DNA of 64,000 bases from Nitrososphaerota archaeon (GCA_027886905.1 JAPCJO010000004.1:2923-66922), one strand, 5' to 3'. Positions 10,182 through 20,557 are shown, counted from the stretch's first letter. The notes: generated by a model not told the origin, from the letters alone. A program made the numbers and translations.

Positions 10182-11756
10182 TCAACCAGGTCTTAGGCGC
10201 CTGAGCAAGAGAAGCTCGTACTTCAGCACGGGTCGCAGCGCCTCCGAGAGGACTCCCAGCCCCTCGAACGCCGCTCCGAGCATCTCGACGTCGGCCAACC
10301 CGATGGCCCCGAGCAGCGGCGCGGCGGTGAAGTAGACGAAGAGGAAGGCGACGACGTCGGCCACCAGCGCGACCAGGCTAGGCAGGGCAAGGTAGGACAA
10401 GAGCAGCATCGCGGCGTAGCCCAAGACCGACGCCCCAAATATGGCCCCTATTGACCTCAAGTCGACCGTCGCCTCCAGGTAGCGCCAGGCGAAGTAGAGG
10501 CTGGCGACGGCAGCGAGCGCGTTCGAGGCCAGCTGCGCGTAGATCAGTCCGTCGACGCCGAGGTCGAGCGCGCTGCCGAGGAGCGGGGCTCCCACGAAGA
10601 GGACTCCCGCGCCTATCGCGCTCACCGCCAGTGACAACCTCGTCTTCCCGATCCCGTTGAAGAACGCTGACGCGACCGTGGACCCGACCACCAGCGGGAT
10701 GCCAGCCAGGGCCAAGAGCACTAGGTAGGTATTCGCCGCCAAGAACTGCGACCCGTAGAGTATCTCCAAGATCAGGTGCGACCCTGCTACGAGGAACAGG
10801 ATTACCGGGGCCATCATGTACGCGACGTACTTTGTGGCGTGCCGAAACGCCGCACTCGTGTCTGCGCCTGTCCCGTGCAGGCTCGAGAAGGCGGGGAAGA
10901 GCGCCAGCGTTATCGCCCCCAGGGCCAGCGTGTAGGCGACCGTGATGTTGCTGGCAGCCTGATAGTAGCCCACGACCGCGTCGCTCGCGATCGCCGCAAT
11001 CAGTATCGTGACGTAGTAGGTCGCCAGGCCAATGAGAATGCCCCCCGCATAGATTGGAAGGCCGTAGGAGACCATCTCTCGCACGTCCTCGGAGAAGCCG
11101 CCCACGCCACCTCCTCCCGAGACTCCCCGGAGCTTGAGCGCATAGAACGCGAAGGCCGCGGCCCCTCCTGCAACGAGGTATCCGGCGGTGTACCCAGTCA
11201 GCGCCCCGAAGACGCCAAACCCCGAGAGGACCAGGACGGGAGCGATGCACAGGCGCACCCCGGCCTGCAATATCGAAGCAAAGCTCGCTGTGCCCATGGA
11301 GTTCCACCCGACGAGCCCAGAGATGGAGGCCTGAAGGGCCGTCTGGGCGAGGACCGCGATGGAGGCGTACCTCACGAGAGGGGCAAGCTCCGCCCTGCGT
11401 AGGACGACGGCCGAGAGGAACCCCGAGCCGGCGTAGCAGACCGCCGAAAGCGCCACCCCGAACAGCATAAGGAAGATCATGCTGTTGTTCGAGAACCTCT
11501 TCGCAGCCGCGGGCTCGCCCCTGGCGATGTGGTAGGCCGAAAAGCGAGTTATCGCCGAGCCTACCCCGAGGCCTACAAACAGCTGAATGATCTGGGGTAT
11601 GAGGACGACGAGTGTGTAGGAGCCGTAGGAAGCAGGCCCCAGCAGCCTCGCTATGACGATCGACGAGACGGCGAGAAAGACGGTCGAGACGAAGTTCCCC
11701 GCGAAAAGGACGACGCTCCCTCTGGTCGACCTTTTGGCAATCTCGGTCACGGACAA
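10182..11756 (-). CDS. Flippase / polysaccharide biosynthesis protein (MATE/Wzx-like, multi-TM)
   Basis: ARLLGPASYGSYTLVVLIPQIIQLFVGLGVGSAITRFSAYHIARGE; 524 aa, multi-TM. Confidence 0.9.
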   Translation of the reverse strand: MSVTEIAKRSTRGSVVLFAGNFVSTVFLAVSSIVIARLLGPASYGSYTLVVLIPQIIQLFVGLGVGSAITRFSAYHIARGEPAAAKRFSNNSMIFLMLFGVALSAVCYAGSGFLSAVVLRRAELAPLVRYASIAVLAQTALQASISGLVGWNSMGTASFASILQAGVRLCIAPVLVLSGFGVFGALTGYTAGYLVAGGAAAFAFYALKLRGVSGGGGVGGFSEDVREMVSYGLPIYAGGILIGLATYYVTILIAAIASDAVVGYYQAASNITVAYTLALGAITLALFPAFSSLHGTGADTSAAFRHATKYVAYMMAPVILFLVAGSHLILEILYGSQFLAANTYLVLLALAGIPLVVGSTVASAFFNGIGKTRLSLAVSAIGAGVLFVGAPLLGSALDLGVDGLIYAQLASNALAAVASLYFAWRYLEATVDLRSIGAIFGASVLGYAAMLLLSYLALPSLVALVADVVAFLFVYFTAAPLLGAIGLADVEMLGAAFEGLGVLSEALRPVLKYELLLLRRLRPG

Positions 11757-12091
11757 CTCGTCAATCGCTTGTGCTCGGTTTCGCGGAGCGCTTATTCAGG
11801 CTTATTCAACTACGAACCCACAACCTGTCCGCTGGGGCCGGGGCTGCGTCCTTCGTCCTAGCGCGCATGCCCTTTCCGGCTTACTCGCGTCCTTCACTGC
11901 ATGCCTGGCGGATATTCGGGCTCCAACAGTCGAGACTGCGCTCCCGCCCGCCGACGACCCTTGTCCAGCCGAGAATTAAGGCATCTACCATCATGTAGAG
12001 CCAACCGGCGCCCGAATCCTTCCCAATCTGTCGAATACGGGTGCTCCAGCCTAGCCGCGCCGGTTGCCAAGAAAACGCCCCATAGGCAATA

Positions 12092-12113
12092 TACATCTAG
12101 TGATATAGATGTA
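12092..12113. repeat. Inverted repeat TACATCTA-GTGATA-TAGATGTA in a divergent intergenic region
   Basis: Perfect 8-bp arms with 6-nt spacer between divergent flippase and GT2 genes. Confidence 0.7.
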
Positions 12114-12432
12114 ACTTCGCTAAATCATATATAGGTGGAACGCCTCTGCACGAAATATCGTGAATTGTCTCGTGTATTTGCTAAACTGCAAGCCGCATCG
12201 GAAATTCACTGCTCCCAATAAGCGATCGAGTCGGGATTCCAGCCACCCTTACCGCCGCAACTGCAGCGTGGGGTCCGCGCCTGGCCGTCCGTTCTAACGG
12301 GGGACCCCAAAACTGACCGCAACGACCGCCGCGGAAGAACGCTCCGAGGAATATGAGAGCCGGCAGGAGGACTCGACCAAGGACGCGTTCCTCCGGCTGC
12401 AACAGAGGAATGGCTTCGTCACCCCCGAGCAG

Positions 12433-13302
12433 GTGACGGTGGTCGTCCCTGTTCTCAACGAGCGCGAGGCGATAGGCAAGGTACTCGACGACCTGAAGAG
12501 CGAGGGGTTCGAGCACATCCTCGTAGTGGACGGGTACTCCAAGGACGGCACTGCTGAGATAGCGCAGACCAAGGGGGCACTGGTGCTGCGCCAGCGGGGC
12601 GCAGGGAAGGCGGGAGCGCTCGCCACCGCCATCGACGCGGTCGCCACCCCCTACATGCTAGTGATGGACGGTGACGACACCTACAAGGCCGCGGACATAG
12701 TTCGTTTGCTTCCCCACGCCGCCGAATATGACGAAGTGATAGGCGCCAGGACGGGCGGACGGCAGAACATCCCGTTCGTCAACAGGCTCGGCAACTGGCT
12801 CATCAGCAAGTCGTTCAAGCTCCTCTTCGGAGAGCCGATTACCGACGTCCTCTCAGGGATGTACCTGCTCAGGACAGACACCATGCGACAGGTGCACATC
12901 ACCTCAACCTCATTCGACATCGAGGTCGAGATAGCTAGCGCGATCGCGTCCGTAGGCCGGATAACCGAGGTTCCCATAAGCTACGGGGAGAGGCTGGGGA
13001 TGCAGAAGCTCCGGTCTCGAGACGGGGGAAGGATAGTGACCACCCTATTTTGGATGGCCTACTACTACAACCCCCTCCTCCTCTTCGGAGGACTGATCTC
13101 GCTCAACGCGATCCCGGCGGTCGCCATCCTGTCCTGGGCTCTCTATCAGAAGCTGGCTTTCGACGTCTGGCACACCGGCTGGGCGCTCTTAGGCGTCACG
13201 CTCTTCCTCGTGGCGACGGAGGGCGCCGCGGTCGGCCTCGGGTCGCTGCTGACCAAGAGGTCGGAGCAGAGGATAATGCTAGAACTGAGGCGAAACCCAT
13301 GA
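12433..13302 (+). CDS. Glycosyltransferase family 2, dolichol-phosphate sugar synthase-like, with C-terminal TM segments
   Basis: VTVVVPVLNEREAIGKVL..ILVVDGYSKDGT..LVMDGDDTYKA; GTG start, possible N-terminal extension to CTG 12313. Confidence 0.9.
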   Translation: MTVVVPVLNEREAIGKVLDDLKSEGFEHILVVDGYSKDGTAEIAQTKGALVLRQRGAGKAGALATAIDAVATPYMLVMDGDDTYKAADIVRLLPHAAEYDEVIGARTGGRQNIPFVNRLGNWLISKSFKLLFGEPITDVLSGMYLLRTDTMRQVHITSTSFDIEVEIASAIASVGRITEVPISYGERLGMQKLRSRDGGRIVTTLFWMAYYYNPLLLFGGLISLNAIPAVAILSWALYQKLAFDVWHTGWALLGVTLFLVATEGAAVGLGSLLTKRSEQRIMLELRRNP

Positions 13303-13397
13303 CAGTCCGCCCGGTTCGACTCTCCCCCGAGCGCGGGATTTCCGTCTCGTAGCCGGGGCCGACCATGAGGCGTTCAAGTTCCGGAGAGTAGCCATTC

Positions 13398-14621
13398 ATG
13401 ACAAGAAACGAAAGGAAGCCGGTCGTCATGCTCCTCGCGAAGCCCTACAGCGTCGATACCAGGGTCAAGAACGAAGCTGAAACTCTGACGGGCGCAGGGC
13501 ACAAGGTCACGGTGCTTTCCTGGGACCGGTGGGGGCGAGAGCAGAAGGAGGCCTCGGTCAACGGGGTGGACGTCGTGAGCCCGAGGCTGATGGGCGGTTC
13601 CGACTTGTTCGCCTCGAACAAGGGCTCGGGCTCCTCAAAGCTGAACTACGCCCTCTCGGCTGTGCTGCTCCAATTCTACTGCGTCGCGTGGTGCATCAGG
13701 AACATGAAGGAGGAGTACATCGTCCATGCGAACGACTTCAACACGCTGATCGCCGGCGTCGCCCTGAGGCTCATCAAGCCGGGCCAGGTACGGCTCGTGT
13801 ATGACTGTCACGAACTGACGCCCACCGTCTACGCGGAGTGGTATGGCGCGATCGTGGGGGCTGCCGCCGGCCTGTTCGAGAGGACGCTGGTCCGCTATGC
13901 GGACGCAGTAGTCACGGTGTCTCCGTCATTCGCGAGATACTTCGCGACGCTGACGAGGCGCGCTTCCTCGAAGAGCTTCCCCGTCACCGTTCTCTACAAC
14001 ACCGTGAAGTCATCGGACCTCCCGTCCGGCGACAAGGCCTACTGGCGCGGCCGATTTGGGCTGACGGGGTTCGTCTTCACCTTCGTCGGGGCTATGCGCG
14101 GCGTCTACGCCCTGGACGAGCTCGTCGAAGCGGCCAAGATGTTCAAGGAATCGGCGATCCCCGCGAACTTCGTGATCGTGGGCGGCGGGGACGAGTTCGC
14201 AGCGCTGGAACGGAAGATCGCCAGCTACAACCTGAACGGGCGCGTCAGGCTCATCCCGCAGCTCCCGAACAAGGAGGCGCTGGAGTACCTGAAAGCCGGC
14301 GACGTCTCCTTCGGCGTCTACAGGTCGCCCGACACCAATGCGAGGATCGCGCTGCCCTGGAAGGTCTTCGAGGCGATGGCCTGCGGCACGCCAGTGATGG
14401 TGCTCGAGAACACCACCGCCTGGAATCTCGTGAAGGAAAACGGAATCGGGTTCGCGGTCGCCTCCTCGAACACCTCGGAGATCTACGAAAAGCTACTGTG
14501 GGCCGTCAACCACCCCGACGCCCTCGCCGACATGTCATCAAGGGCGAGGGAAGCGTATGGCCGCTACTACAACTGGGAATCGGCGTCGCAACAATTTAGG
14601 GCTGCTTATTCTTGTTTGTGA
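13398..14621 (+). CDS. Glycosyltransferase family 4
   Basis: YSVDTRVKNEAETLTGAGHKVTVLSWDR...FEAMACGTPVMVLENTTAWNLVKENGIGFAV. Confidence 0.9.
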   Translation: MTRNERKPVVMLLAKPYSVDTRVKNEAETLTGAGHKVTVLSWDRWGREQKEASVNGVDVVSPRLMGGSDLFASNKGSGSSKLNYALSAVLLQFYCVAWCIRNMKEEYIVHANDFNTLIAGVALRLIKPGQVRLVYDCHELTPTVYAEWYGAIVGAAAGLFERTLVRYADAVVTVSPSFARYFATLTRRASSKSFPVTVLYNTVKSSDLPSGDKAYWRGRFGLTGFVFTFVGAMRGVYALDELVEAAKMFKESAIPANFVIVGGGDEFAALERKIASYNLNGRVRLIPQLPNKEALEYLKAGDVSFGVYRSPDTNARIALPWKVFEAMACGTPVMVLENTTAWNLVKENGIGFAVASSNTSEIYEKLLWAVNHPDALADMSSRAREAYGRYYNWESASQQFRAAYSCL

Positions 14622-14704
14622 CCTCCCGCCGCGCGCTCCCGTCGGCCGTCGAATCCCTGACGACGCGCAGAGTCGAAGGACTCCCGTCACCGGGGTGATG
14701 GGGC

Positions 14705-16540
14705 TTGTGCGGGATCAACGGATTCACGTGGGCCGACGCCCCCCTGGTCGAGGAGATGAACCGCCTGATAGAGCACAGGGGTCCAGACGACCACGGCACC
14801 CATGTGGAAGACGGGGTGAGCCTCGGGAGTCGGCGGCTCGCGATAATCGACCTCTCACCGTCGGGTCACATGCCAATGAGATACGAGCGGGGCGGCAAGG
14901 AAGCGTGGATCACCTATAACGGCGAGATCTACAACTACGACGAGCTTCGGACCGACCTCGCCGAACTCGGATACCGCTTCACGTCCCAGTCCGACACCGA
15001 GGTCATCCTAGCTGCCTATCTTGAATGGGGGACGGGCTGCGTGGACAGATTCAACGGGATGTGGGCGTTCGCAATCTTCGATGTAGCCGAGAGGACCCTA
15101 TTCTTGAGCCGAGACAGATTCGGAATCAAGCCTCTCTATCTGCACTACGACGGCAGTGACCTCATCTTCAGCTCTGAGATCAAGGCTCTATTCGCGCACG
15201 ACATCGCGCGAAAGCCCAACGACCAGGCGGTCTTCGACTACCTCTACCACGGCCTTCACGACCACGGCGCAGAGACGTTCTTTGACGGAATAAGCCGACT
15301 CATGCGCGGTCAGAACGCCACCTTCTCCTTGCAGTCGAGGAAGCTGAGCCTCTGGACATACTACGACCTCGAGAAGAAGGTCAGGTCGGACGGCAAGATG
15401 ACGCCCGACGAGTTCGGGCGTCTCTTCCTCGGCGCGGTGAAAGCGCACATGGTGGCCGACGTCCCGGTCGGCTCATGCCTGAGCGGGGGACTCGACAGCA
15501 CTTCCGTGGTGTGCGCGATGCGCGAGAACGATCCCAAGGCGGACATCAAGGTCTTTTCCTTGGCGTTCCCGGGTGAAGAGATCGACGAAAGCGACTACCA
15601 AGAAATGGCGTCGAGCAAGTACGCGGCCGAGCGCTACTCGACCACGGTGACTCCCGCCGACCTAGCGAAGCACATTCGCGACCTGCTCTACGTGCAGGAG
15701 GAGCCGTTCGGCGACCTGTCAGTGTACGGGCAATACCAGGTGATGCACTTGGCGCACGACAACGGGATGAAAGTCCTCCTCGACGGGCAGGGCTCTGACG
15801 AGATCCTGGCCGGCTATTATTATCTCGCCGCATACTACTACTACGATCTCCTGCGCAAGGGAAGCATAGTGAAGCTGGCGAGGGAAATAATGAGACGCAA
15901 CGGGCCCAACCCGCAGACGACCAGGTACTTCCTCGGGTTGCTGCTGCCCACGAGGGCCAAGGAATACCTAGTCTCCAGGGACAGGCGATTTCTCGACGAG
16001 GAATTCGTCCGCCGACACATGAGCTCGGACCGGAGGTTTCGCAGGAAGTCTCTCCCCGAAGCGCTGGTCGAGGCGCTGACGTACTTCCCCCTCCCCTCCC
16101 TTCTCAGATACGAGGACAAGAACTCCATGGCTTGGTCGATCGAGTCCCGCGTCCCGTTCCTAGACTACCGCCTGGTCGAGTCCGCGCTGGGGCAGCCCAA
16201 CAAATCCAAGATCGACCACGGGCTCTCGAAAGTGATTTTGCGAGAGAGCTTGCATGGCAAGCTGCCCGCGGCCATCGAGAACAGGAGGGACAAGCTCGGG
16301 TTCGCCACGCCCGAGAAACGCCTGCTCTCCTCGTCGGCCATCCAAGAGATGGTATCGGAGATTGTGACTTCCGAGGCGTTCAAGCGCAGGCCATATTGGG
16401 ACTGGACGAAGGTGGAGCTCCTCGCTCCGCGAGTCGCGGAGAAGAGCCGGTTCCAATTCCTGAAGAGCGAGAGCCTTTGGAGGGTCGTCCTCGTAGAGCT
16501 CTGGCTGGAGACCTGGATCGACCGGGGAGGGGCAAGTTGA
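14705..16540 (+). CDS. asnB: Asparagine synthase (glutamine-hydrolysing)
   Basis: MCGINGFTW (Cys2 nucleophile), RGPDDHGTH, YNGEIYNY, SCLSGGLDSTSVVCAM; TTG start. Confidence 0.95.
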   Translation: MCGINGFTWADAPLVEEMNRLIEHRGPDDHGTHVEDGVSLGSRRLAIIDLSPSGHMPMRYERGGKEAWITYNGEIYNYDELRTDLAELGYRFTSQSDTEVILAAYLEWGTGCVDRFNGMWAFAIFDVAERTLFLSRDRFGIKPLYLHYDGSDLIFSSEIKALFAHDIARKPNDQAVFDYLYHGLHDHGAETFFDGISRLMRGQNATFSLQSRKLSLWTYYDLEKKVRSDGKMTPDEFGRLFLGAVKAHMVADVPVGSCLSGGLDSTSVVCAMRENDPKADIKVFSLAFPGEEIDESDYQEMASSKYAAERYSTTVTPADLAKHIRDLLYVQEEPFGDLSVYGQYQVMHLAHDNGMKVLLDGQGSDEILAGYYYLAAYYYYDLLRKGSIVKLAREIMRRNGPNPQTTRYFLGLLLPTRAKEYLVSRDRRFLDEEFVRRHMSSDRRFRRKSLPEALVEALTYFPLPSLLRYEDKNSMAWSIESRVPFLDYRLVESALGQPNKSKIDHGLSKVILRESLHGKLPAAIENRRDKLGFATPEKRLLSSSAIQEMVSEIVTSEAFKRRPYWDWTKVELLAPRVAEKSRFQFLKSESLWRVVLVELWLETWIDRGGAS

Positions 16541-17781
16541 TTCGATTGCGCGAGGCTGGACGGCGAATGCCGCGGTTCTCCAGGCGCTCACAGGCTGTCG
16601 TCCACTTGGGCAGCGAGTCGGAGACGAGAGCGAGCGAGGGAAAGGCGACGAGAGTCCTGCTGATATGCGACTTTGGGCCCGGTTTGCTGCGCCACGTCCT
16701 CGAGACCTACGCCTTCATGAGCGACACCAGGGTGACGCTGGTGAGGCGGCGCATGAGGCGGGTCGCGTTGCCCGCCGGCGTTCGACTTGTGACAGTGCCC
16801 GTTCCAGTGATCGGAGCCTCGGACTGGGGAGAGGTTTCGAAATCCCTCCCGCTTCTCCTGAACACGGCTTCATACCTCCTCCTTGGTTCGCTGTTGTCGA
16901 CCCTGGCCGCGTTCAGGTTTCGGTGCGGCGTCGTTCACGCACGATTCCTGTTTCCTGAGGGGATAGTCGGCCTCGTCGTCTCCGCGCTTTCGGGGGCGAA
17001 ATTGGTTGCAACCGCCGAAGGCTTCGATGTCAACCTGCATCTCAGAAATCGCCTCGCACGCGCGGCCTTGGCGATGATCGCGAGGAGAGGAGAGATAATA
17101 TCCGTCAGCAAGCCGATATTCGAGCAACTGTCGAGCTTCGGCGTGACCTCTCGTTACTTGCCAAACGGGCTTGACACTTCGAGATTCAAGTTCGTGCGTT
17201 TGGACAAGAAGGAGAGCCTTGTGATCTTCGTCGGGATGCTGGAGGAGAACAAGAGGCCTCAGCTCCTCGTAGAGGCCGTCAGCAGGATTCGCCCCTTCAT
17301 CGCGCAGGAGGGGATCAAGGTGCGAATCATAGGTGAAGGCCCGCTGAGGGACACGATCAAGCGCAGAATCGACGAGCTGGGTCTCGAGGACTGTATCTCT
17401 CTCGAGGGCTTTCTCGGCACAGAGAGCATCGTCGATTTCATGGCAAAGGCGTATGCGTACGTGAGTTGCTCCGCTACAGAAGGTCTCTCGCTCGCGATGC
17501 TCGAAGCGATGGCCAGTGGTCCCGTGGTGGTCGCCACTGACATCCCCGCAACCCGAGCGCTGATAACGAACACTGAGACGGGGTTCACGTTTCCCCCGGA
17601 CGACGCAGACGGGCTCGCTCAAGCCATCAAGTTCGTCTTCGAGCACTCGTCCGAGACGTCTGGAGTGACGGCCAGAGCCAGAAAGTTGGTCGAGTCAACC
17701 TATGAGGTTCGAAATGGCGCCTCGGAACTGTCACGAATCTACGCGGGCAGCGGACCAGCCAACGGTGTGGGTCTCCTCTGA
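16537..17781 (+). CDS. Glycosyltransferase family 4
   Basis: LLICDFGPGLLRHVLETYAF, FVGMLEENKRPQLLVEAV, SCSATEGLSLAMLEAMASG; TTG 16537 in TTGA overlap with asnB stop (ATG 16567 alternative). Confidence 0.88.
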   Translation: MIRLREAGRRMPRFSRRSQAVVHLGSESETRASEGKATRVLLICDFGPGLLRHVLETYAFMSDTRVTLVRRRMRRVALPAGVRLVTVPVPVIGASDWGEVSKSLPLLLNTASYLLLGSLLSTLAAFRFRCGVVHARFLFPEGIVGLVVSALSGAKLVATAEGFDVNLHLRNRLARAALAMIARRGEIISVSKPIFEQLSSFGVTSRYLPNGLDTSRFKFVRLDKKESLVIFVGMLEENKRPQLLVEAVSRIRPFIAQEGIKVRIIGEGPLRDTIKRRIDELGLEDCISLEGFLGTESIVDFMAKAYAYVSCSATEGLSLAMLEAMASGPVVVATDIPATRALITNTETGFTFPPDDADGLAQAIKFVFEHSSETSGVTARARKLVESTYEVRNGASELSRIYAGSGPANGVGLL

Positions 17782-18878
17782 AGGTCCTACAGCTCGTCGT
17801 CACGGACAAGTTCTACGGCGCAGAAAGGGTGGCCTACAATCTTTCAAGAGGGTTGCAAGATCTGGGAGTGAGCGTTGTGGTCGTCACAAGCCAAGCCCTC
17901 CTGGAGAGGTTCAGAGAGCTAAGGCCGTCCGCGGTCTATGCCTTGCCCGACCACGAGGGCAACGTCCTGAGGAGGGGGCGCGCGATACTGGAAGAAGTCT
18001 CATGCCTTAGGCAGATCATAGCCATGGAGCGCCCGGACATCATCCACGTGCACGGAGGCCTCCCGAGGCTGCTGATGCTGGCGACGGACACGGACCAGGT
18101 AGTCGTGGAGACGCTCCACGGGGTGGGTCTGAAAAAAAGCGAGGCGTTCGCGCGTCTGGTTCACAGGGTCACCGACCTGCTTGCCGCGTTGTCATTTGAC
18201 GGCAGCGTCTTCTACATGCGCAGGATAATCGGCGACTACTCAAGGCTGAGGCTGCTTCGACCGAACGCAGTCATCTACAACTCCGTCGACGAGGACTTCT
18301 CCAGGTCGGTCTCTCAAGCTCCTAGACCGCCGATCGATGGTGAGTACGTCCTTTGGTGCGGGCGGCTGGACGCGATCAAGGGGGCGGACATACTCTTACG
18401 CGCTTTTGCGAGCATTGGGGACAAAGGCGTCAGCCTCGTCTTTCTGGGTGACGGACCGCAGAGGAATTACTTGGAGGAGCTGGCAAAGTCCTTGCACATC
18501 GACGGTCAGACCACCTTTCGGGGCTACGTCGACGGACTCGAAAAGGCCCGCTTTTTTCGGCATGCTTCCGCGATCTGTGTGAACTTGGCCAATCCCGAAC
18601 TATCGCAAAGCCTGCTGGAGGGGGTGTTCTCAGGCAATCCGACAATCGCCTTCTACGACTCCGAGGTCGAACAGATATTTGGGGAGAGCGTGTCGCTCAT
18701 CGACGAGCCGTCTCCCGACAAGCTAGCGACAATTCTTGGAGAGATATTGAAGAGAAGGCAGGGAGCCAAAAGGGAAATCGCCGGGGCGGTGAGCTTGGAG
18801 AGGAGATTCTTGCTGAGGTACTTTGCCGAGCAATATCTGGCCTTCTACTCGAGAGTAAAATCAGGCTCATCGCATTGA
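17778..18878 (+). CDS. Glycosyltransferase family 4 (probable CTG start in CTGA overlap)
   Basis: Manual translation from CTG 17778: LKVLQLVVTDKFYGAERVAYNLSRGLQDLGVSVVVVTS; the canonical GTG at 17829 would remove the N-terminal strand and YGAER motif. Confidence 0.85.
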   Translation: MKVLQLVVTDKFYGAERVAYNLSRGLQDLGVSVVVVTSQALLERFRELRPSAVYALPDHEGNVLRRGRAILEEVSCLRQIIAMERPDIIHVHGGLPRLLMLATDTDQVVVETLHGVGLKKSEAFARLVHRVTDLLAALSFDGSVFYMRRIIGDYSRLRLLRPNAVIYNSVDEDFSRSVSQAPRPPIDGEYVLWCGRLDAIKGADILLRAFASIGDKGVSLVFLGDGPQRNYLEELAKSLHIDGQTTFRGYVDGLEKARFFRHASAICVNLANPELSQSLLEGVFSGNPTIAFYDSEVEQIFGESVSLIDEPSPDKLATILGEILKRRQGAKREIAGAVSLERRFLLRYFAEQYLAFYSRVKSGSSH

Positions 18879-20557
18879 AAGCCACAATCCTCAACTCAAG
18901 GCTGGTTCTTCTGATCTACTTCCTTCTCCCCATAGTCACCTACTTTGACGTCACATCGAGACAGGTGCCTCCTGCGGTTTTCTACGGGTATTGGTTTCTG
19001 GCCAGCGGGGTCCTAGGCCTGCTCGTGACGGTCAGGGTCGTGGGCGCCTCCGAGACCTCCGCGTACGCGCTGACCGCGTTGTTTTGCATGATCCTGTCTG
19101 CAAGCATCATAACGCCTCTCGGCGTCCCTTCGAACGTCCTCGATAACTACCCATCAACGCCCACCACCGTTCAGCTAACCCAATCCACATTGACTCACGG
19201 GAGGCTACCGAACGGCGGGGACGTCCTTTCCTACATCAACTACCCATCTGCGATATTCACGCTTGCGTCAATAAGCGCCCTGACCGGCCTGACCCTCACG
19301 ACGCTGGCGAAGGCGCTGGGCGTGTTGTTGTCCGTAGTCCCGATGTTCGCATTCTACTCTCTGATAAGGAACAGGATTGTCGCCTTGCTCGCATCGGCCA
19401 TAGCTGCGCTGTCACCGTGGATCTTCACCACGCTCACCCACTATACCCCGGCTGCCTTGGCTTCCGTGTTGCTCTGCTTCAACGTCGCCATGCTCTTCAG
19501 ATTCCTGGACGACAGGGCGATCGGGAATCTCGCGGTGATGACGATCCTCAGCGTCGCACTCATGTTCTCCGACCCACTGATGAGCTTCCTCTGGATCGTC
19601 TTCCTCATCGGCTTCTTGGCGGTCAAGTTGCTCCTGGGCTCGAAGGGCGACAATCGTCAGGTGTCGGCCGTCGCGATGTTGGTAGCAATCTCCATCGGAC
19701 TGTGGTCTGCCTGGTACGCGCTCCTGTCAGGCTCGAACGCCATGCTCCAGGACCTAACGCAGGTCGCCAACCAGGTGCTGTCGGGTTCCCGAAAACTGAC
19801 TACGACCGCAATACAATCGACGGGAACCAAACCCTCCTTGCTCACCGGGGTCGAATATCTGGCGTTCCTCGCCTTGATCATATTCTCGCTTTCCGTGCCC
19901 CTTTACTACAGACGAAGGAATACCTCGTATTCCGCCATGGTCGCCGGGTCATTGCTGGCCGCGGCCGCCACAGTGTTGCCATGGATCGAGGGCTTTACTC
20001 AGGCGACGGACTTGGTCTCACGGTCGAGTTTCATATACCAAATCGGAGTCGCCTGCGTCATCGCCGTTTTGCTCTTCGAGCAGTTAAAGACGCCCAGGCT
20101 CTGGAAAGTCTTGGCCTGCGTGGTGCTCGTCTCGCTCGCCGCTTCGAACGCTCTCCTCTATGGACTTGACCCGGGCAGGTACAATCCCAGTTCCCCCATG
20201 CTCACGGACGACTCTCGAATGAATCTCGAGGCGTGGCATTACTTCGGGGCGACCTTCTGCCAACTCGCCATGGTCAACGCGGTTTGGGGGGTGCGCATCG
20301 GCTTCCCGTTCACCACGTGCCTCAGTGGATACTACTATCTTGTCACGGGAACCTCCACCAATGGAGTGGTAGTGCCGGCCTCCGACCTGTCAGACCTCCA
20401 ACGTTCCAAAGTCGGGCCGGGGCAGCTCGTCATCATGCGCGAGTCGATTGCCTTGGTGCCGGAGTGGCCTCAAGGTCTGCCCGCGCCGCCCGACGTCATT
20501 TTCCAAAACTACGACGTCGTCTTCAGGAGCGGTGACGCCGTCCTCATCTACACCTAG
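18875..20557 (+). CDS. Large polytopic membrane protein in glycan cluster (possible GT-C fold or polymerase)
   Basis: 560 aa, many hydrophobic segments; TTGA overlap with the preceding GT4. Confidence 0.75.
   Translation: MKATILNSRLVLLIYFLLPIVTYFDVTSRQVPPAVFYGYWFLASGVLGLLVTVRVVGASETSAYALTALFCMILSASIITPLGVPSNVLDNYPSTPTTVQLTQSTLTHGRLPNGGDVLSYINYPSAIFTLASISALTGLTLTTLAKALGVLLSVVPMFAFYSLIRNRIVALLASAIAALSPWIFTTLTHYTPAALASVLLCFNVAMLFRFLDDRAIGNLAVMTILSVALMFSDPLMSFLWIVFLIGFLAVKLLLGSKGDNRQVSAVAMLVAISIGLWSAWYALLSGSNAMLQDLTQVANQVLSGSRKLTTTAIQSTGTKPSLLTGVEYLAFLALIIFSLSVPLYYRRRNTSYSAMVAGSLLAAAATVLPWIEGFTQATDLVSRSSFIYQIGVACVIAVLLFEQLKTPRLWKVLACVVLVSLAASNALLYGLDPGRYNPSSPMLTDDSRMNLEAWHYFGATFCQLAMVNAVWGVRIGFPFTTCLSGYYYLVTGTSTNGVVVPASDLSDLQRSKVGPGQLVIMRESIALVPEWPQGLPAPPDVIFQNYDVVFRSGDAVLIYT

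Noticed and set aside
12160-12297. 46-codon GTG ORF in the leader of the GT2 gene (VNCLVYLLNCKPHRKFTAPNKRSS...)
   Set aside because: No promoter-spacing or composition support; probably non-coding leader.
16132-16536. N-terminal 135 residues of the 549-aa ORF 16132-17781
   Set aside because: Overlaps the C-terminus of asnB in another frame; the real GT4 start is TTG 16537 or ATG 16567.
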